10,630 nt of DNA. Origin: Elusimicrobia bacterium UBA6262. GTDB lineage: Bacteria > CAYTYR01 > UBA6262. Each line of letters starts with the position of its first letter. The stretch's first letter is position 1. The notes below the pieces were generated by a model, which saw only the letters and a list, made by a program, of their open reading frames with translations, was not told the DNA's origin and did no database searches. Location: contig DJVG01000049.1 in NCBI GenBank assembly GCA_002441095.1, positions 20,379 to 31,008 on the forward strand, in the 5' to 3' direction. This document shows positions 7,675 through 10,630 of this stretch, piece by piece. Made by a program: the position numbers and the translations under genes.

Positions 7675-7712
7675 AGGACTCTCTTACTAGTTAATTGAGA
7701 GAGTCCTTTTTT
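7675..7712 (+). terminator. Rho-independent terminator after the oxidoreductase gene
   Basis: A 10-bp perfect stem pairs 7675-7684 (AGGACTCTCT) with 7698-7707 and can extend by a T-G and an A-T pair into the loop. The 3' arm runs into six T residues at 7707-7712. It lies 59 bases after the stop at 7616 and should end the transcript coming from the arsenic and oxidoreductase genes. A smaller ACCC/GGGT hairpin around a T6 run lies just upstream at 7650-7666. Confidence 0.88.
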
Positions 7713-7713
7713 G

Positions 7714-7766
7714 TCCGCCCAAAGCTGAAGACGCATTGCGTTCACCTTACGGTGAACTTTGGCGGA
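7714..7766 (+). other. Structured intergenic element (nested stem-loops)
   Basis: TCCGCCCAAA at 7714-7723 can pair with TTTGGCGGA at 7758-7766, with one bulged C. Inside it, GTTCACC (7740-7746) pairs with GGTGAAC (7751-7757) around a TTAC loop, and CGC/GCG at 7732-7740 could form a small third arm. Together they form a three-way-junction-like fold in the leader of the glycoside phosphorylase gene. It could be a dispersed palindromic repeat of the genome or a cis-regulatory RNA. No known riboswitch class is recognised. Confidence 0.5.
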
Positions 7767-7795
7767 TGTTCACTTTTACTATCTTTTTGGCGGAT
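7740..7795 (+). repeat. Two abutting 28-base imperfect direct repeats
   Basis: Units 7740-7767 and 7768-7795 both begin with GTTCAC and end with TTTGGCGGAT, and they match at 18 of 28 positions without gaps. All mismatches lie in the middle, where the first unit has the 3' arm of a hairpin and the second is T-rich. The units touch each other directly, with no spacer. Confidence 0.7.
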
Positions 7796-7804
7796 AACTC
7801 GCCA
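7788..7804 (+). other. Small stem-loop TGGCG/CGCCA
   Basis: A 5-bp stem, TGGCG 7788-7792 with CGCCA 7800-7804, encloses the 7-base loop GATAACT. It uses the end of the second 28-base unit, so it competes with pairing of that unit to the TCCGCC arm at 7714-7719. The loop GATAA can also pair with TTATC at 7815-7819. It may be part of a larger leader fold. Confidence 0.35.
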
Positions 7805-7832
7805 GATTGGGAAATTATCGGCGGGTAGTTGC

Positions 7833-7849
7833 CACAGAATTTATCTGTG
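7833..7849. promoter_or_regulatory. 17-base palindrome, possible operator or hairpin
   Basis: CACAGA (7833-7838) and TCTGTG (7844-7849) are perfect inverted copies around ATTTA. The site lies 38 bases before the glycoside phosphorylase start codon. Size and symmetry suit a dimeric transcription factor site, and the RNA could form a 6-bp hairpin. No clear -35/-10 pair was found around it, so its role is open. Confidence 0.35.
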
Positions 7850-7873
7850 ACCGCTCCATTTTATGTTAGATGT

Positions 7874-7878
7874 AGGAG
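7874..7878 (+). promoter_or_regulatory. Shine-Dalgarno site of the glycoside phosphorylase gene
   Basis: AGGAG lies 9 bases before the ATG at 7888 and supports that start. The 175 bases between the terminator and this start hold only the repeats and hairpins listed; no promoter was recognised. Confidence 0.65.
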
Positions 7879-7887
7879 AAAAAATCT

Positions 7888-10630
7888 ATGGTTAGCGCGT
7901 ATGTGAAAGAAGAAGACGAAGTAAAATATCGCTTGCACGACGATGGGACCTTTGAAATAGACAATTATAACCTGGCTCGTCCTTTTGCCAGTTTTTTCCC
8001 GGGGATTGCCGGCCTTAAAGGCATTCCCATGTGGCTGTTTTACGTAAATCGGGGACAAAGCATTGCTTCCTTTGGCCTGAAGGGAAAGAACTACTCTATC
8101 ATGGAGTTCCAGCCGGCTAACCGCGCCTACGGCTTAACCCCCAACATCGGGTTCCGCACCTTTATTAAAGTGAAACAGCAGGACCAAACCCTGTTTTATG
8201 AGCCTTTCCAGAACAATAACGGTAATAATGCTTATAAAACCAGGCAAAAAATGCTGGTTCGTCAGGCTGAGCTGGAATTAGAAGAAACTAACGAAACTCT
8301 TGGTTTGAAGATCATCGTCAGGTATTTTACCTTGCCGCAGGAGCCTATCGCTGCCCTGGTGCGAATCGTGGAAATAGTAAACGCAGGTAATAATGAGCTG
8401 GAGCTGGAAATAATTGATGGCCAACCAAAAGTAATCCCCTACTGGACGAGCAATGATGTGCTGAAATATATGAGCCATACGGCGCAAGCCTGGGCTAAAG
8501 TGACAAATTTTGAAAAGACAGGAATACCTTTTTACCAGCTGAAAGTTGAGATCAGTGATAAACCGGAAGTGCAGGCGCTGAAAGAGGGCAATTTCTATTT
8601 TGCCCTGGAAAATATTAACGGGGAGCTGCACCAGGCACAGATGATCATTGATCCGGAACTGATCTTTGGCGCAGTTACTGATTATAATTATCCTGCCGCG
8701 TTTATCAAACAACATGATTTCATCCTGCCGGTGAAACAGTTCGGCGACAACAAATATCCCGCCGCCATGAGCCTGATTAAGTGGACGCTCCCAGCCGGGC
8801 AAAGCCGGGCTCTGTATTCCCTGGTCGGGCATGTGGATAGTGAAGAACAACTGAATGAGCATTTTGAGAAAGCGAAGAATGTTGATTATTTTAATCGTAA
8901 GCGTGATGAGAATAAACAGATCATCCAAGACATATCCGCACCGATCCAGACTCAATCCAGCCGCCGGGAATTTAACTTATATTGCCGGCAAACCTACCTG
9001 GACAATGTATTGCGCGGCGGCATGCCTATTAATCTGCCTGCCGGCGATGGCAGTATTCCATTTTTTGTTTATGCCCGCAAGCACGGCGATTTGGAGCGCG
9101 ACTATAACAACTACCTGATCTCGCCGACCTATTATTCCCAGGGTGACGGTAATTTCCGCGATATTAACCAGAATAAACGCAGTGATATTTTCTTTGACCC
9201 CAAAACCGGTGACACGAATATCCTGACTTTTTATAACCTGGTCCAATTGGATGGCTATAATCCGCTGTTAGTCAAAGGGACCTATTTTATCTTTAAAACC
9301 GGGACAGCAGAGAATAAGAAAGTGCTGGCCAGGGTTACGGATAAAAAAGGCCAGGAACTGTTAGCCAGATTTTTTGCCAGGCAATTCGAGCCTGGCAGTT
9401 TGCTCCTGTTCATAGAACGCAACAAAATTAGTTTGAAAGTAACAGAAGAACAATTACTGCGAGAGATCTTTGGCCGGTCCCAGCGCATCAAGGAAGCAGA
9501 ACACGGTGAAGGTTTTTGGACTGACCATTGGACCTATAATTTGGACTTGCTGGAAACATACCTGGCTGTCTACCCCGAGAAAGAACGGGAAATATTGCTG
9601 GAGAAAAAAGAATTTACTTTTTATGATAATGCCCATATAGTTTTGCCGCGGCATGAAAAATATGTGGATGCTAATGGTTTGATCCGTCAATTTGGCTCGG
9701 TCATCATCAGTCCGGAAAAAGTAGCGGTGCTTAAGGAACGGGCCAGCAATGCCCACATAGTAAGGGACAAAAAAGGCTGGGGGAATATTTATAAGACCAC
9801 TCTGCTGGTAAAAATGACCTGCCTGCTGTTAAATAAATTGGCCACCCTGGATCCGGATGGTATTGGCATGGAAATGGAAGCTGATAAGCCCAGCTGGTAT
9901 GATGCTCTTAACGGACTGCCGGGCGTATTTGGTTCTGCTGTGCCGGAAACATTTGAATTGAAAAGAATGGTCCAGTTCTTACGCGACCATTTAGAGAAAT
10001 TTGGCATACAGGACGATTATCAGATCAGCCTGCCTGAAGAAATGCAGCGCTTTTTACTTGGCCTGGAGTTATTGCTTATAACCTCGGCAAAATTACCAGC
10101 CTATGATTTCTGGGATAAGGCCGGCACCCTGAAGGAAAAATACCGCGAAGATACAAAGTTTGGCCTTAGCGGCAAAGAAAAAAAAGTCACGGGTGCCGCC
10201 TATATGAAATTCCTGGAATTATGTTTGCAGAAAATTGATACCGGCCTGGCTAAAGCTCTGGACCCAGGTTCGGGGCTATATTATACCTATTATACCCATG
10301 AAGCAGAAAAATTCAGCTATATTAAGGATAAAAAAGGGAAAAAACACAGTCATAAAGGATGGCCTTGTGTCACTATTAAGAAATTCCGTAAGCGGCCGTT
10401 ACCTTTATTTCTGGAAGCAGAAGTGCATTATTTGAAAACCGAGAAAAGCCATAATAAGGTTAAGCAATTATATGAAGCAATGAAAAGAAGTCCTTTATAT
10501 GACCGGGAACTTGGTATGTATAAGGTAAATGCTTCGCTGGCCAAAGAAGCGGCTGATATAGGACGGTGCACGGTTTTCGCTCCCGGCTGGCTGGAAAATG
10601 AATCGATCTGGCTGCATATGGAATATAAAT
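7888..10630 (+). CDS. Cellobiose-phosphorylase-like glycoside phosphorylase (GH94-type), 3' end missing
   Basis: The frame stays open from ATG 7888 to the window edge: 914 residues, no stop. Relatives annotated as cellobiose phosphorylase or beta-oligoglucan phosphorylase are about 1100 residues, so roughly 200 are missing. Such enzymes split a beta-glucosidic bond with phosphate to give a sugar 1-phosphate, usually in the cytosol; no signal peptide is seen. The N-terminal part (residues about 20-330) is beta-rich and contains NYNLARPFASFFPGIAG, GIPMWLFYVNRGQ and IMEFQPANRAYG. The helical catalytic barrel should begin near residue 350-500, with GFWTDHWTYNLDLLETYL at 542-559. SWYDALNGLPGVFGS (669-683) may align with the DWNDG segment of GH94, which would make Asp672 the candidate general acid. 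GRCTVFAPGWLENESIWLHMEYK fills 892-914. Family and substrate are uncertain: GH94, GH149 and GH161 share this build. It is separated from the upstream genes by a terminator, so it is a different unit. Confidence 0.82.
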   Translation, partial: MVSAYVKEEDEVKYRLHDDGTFEIDNYNLARPFASFFPGIAGLKGIPMWLFYVNRGQSIASFGLKGKNYSIMEFQPANRAYGLTPNIGFRTFIKVKQQDQTLFYEPFQNNNGNNAYKTRQKMLVRQAELELEETNETLGLKIIVRYFTLPQEPIAALVRIVEIVNAGNNELELEIIDGQPKVIPYWTSNDVLKYMSHTAQAWAKVTNFEKTGIPFYQLKVEISDKPEVQALKEGNFYFALENINGELHQAQMIIDPELIFGAVTDYNYPAAFIKQHDFILPVKQFGDNKYPAAMSLIKWTLPAGQSRALYSLVGHVDSEEQLNEHFEKAKNVDYFNRKRDENKQIIQDISAPIQTQSSRREFNLYCRQTYLDNVLRGGMPINLPAGDGSIPFFVYARKHGDLERDYNNYLISPTYYSQGDGNFRDINQNKRSDIFFDPKTGDTNILTFYNLVQLDGYNPLLVKGTYFIFKTGTAENKKVLARVTDKKGQELLARFFARQFEPGSLLLFIERNKISLKVTEEQLLREIFGRSQRIKEAEHGEGFWTDHWTYNLDLLETYLAVYPEKEREILLEKKEFTFYDNAHIVLPRHEKYVDANGLIRQFGSVIISPEKVAVLKERASNAHIVRDKKGWGNIYKTTLLVKMTCLLLNKLATLDPDGIGMEMEADKPSWYDALNGLPGVFGSAVPETFELKRMVQFLRDHLEKFGIQDDYQISLPEEMQRFLLGLELLLITSAKLPAYDFWDKAGTLKEKYREDTKFGLSGKEKKVTGAAYMKFLELCLQKIDTGLAKALDPGSGLYYTYYTHEAEKFSYIKDKKGKKHSHKGWPCVTIKKFRKRPLPLFLEAEVHYLKTEKSHNKVKQLYEAMKRSPLYDRELGMYKVNASLAKEAADIGRCTVFAPGWLENESIWLHMEYK

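Noticed and set aside
7740..7795. CRISPR-like repeats
   Set aside because: There are only two imperfect units, they abut without spacers, and no cas gene is nearby.
7788..7804. tRNA-anticodon-like arm (5-bp stem, 7-base loop)
   Set aside because: The loop GATAACT lacks a T at the position before the anticodon, and no acceptor, D or T arm is found around it.
8278..8955. Open frame of 225 codons on the - strand
   Set aside because: It is antisense to the phosphorylase frame, which carries clear family motifs and is uninterrupted; the translation is not recognisable.
10235..10435. Small + strand open frame of 66 codons near the end
   Set aside because: It lies in another frame within the phosphorylase gene, has no ribosome binding site and no recognisable motif.

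Overview
The window looks like a genomic segment from an uncultured Gram-negative-type bacterium of moderate GC content. It encodes a TolC-type outer membrane channel, so the cell should have two membranes. Strong AGGAGG-type ribosome binding sites precede most genes. Nothing fixes the phylum; a lineage such as Omnitrophota or a neighbouring candidate phylum is only a hunch. All recognisable genes are on the + strand, and both ends are cut inside genes.

Layout. Positions 1-204 hold the C-terminus of a CcdA/DsbD-like membrane protein. A TolC-family outer membrane protein (215-1510) follows, then an overlapping RND efflux pump (1497-4568). After a 58-base gap come a small AhpD/carboxymuconolactone decarboxylase-type protein with a CPHC motif (4627-4929), a thioredoxin-type arsenate reductase (4962-5405) and an overlapping ACR3 arsenite exporter (5398-6474). 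These six tightly packed genes look like one arsenic-resistance and efflux operon. The arsenate reductase makes arsenite and ACR3 expels it. The CcdA-like protein and the CXXC protein suggest an attached thiol-redox supply, and the RND/TolC pair suggests a second export route across both membranes. No periplasmic adaptor and no ArsR regulator is in view; both could lie upstream.

An FAD-dependent oxidoreductase of the L-2-hydroxyglutarate oxidase type (6495-7616) follows after 20 bases. It lacks a ribosome binding site but has an extended -10 box placed for a leaderless transcript. A strong intrinsic terminator (7675-7712) ends this unit.

The remaining intergenic stretch to 7887 is unusually structured. 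It carries two abutting 28-base imperfect repeats, several hairpins that compete with one another, and a separate 17-base palindrome. It leads into a long open frame (7888 to the window end, 914 residues seen, no stop) for a cellobiose-phosphorylase-like glycoside phosphorylase (GH94-type clan). That gene starts a new functional unit in carbohydrate metabolism.
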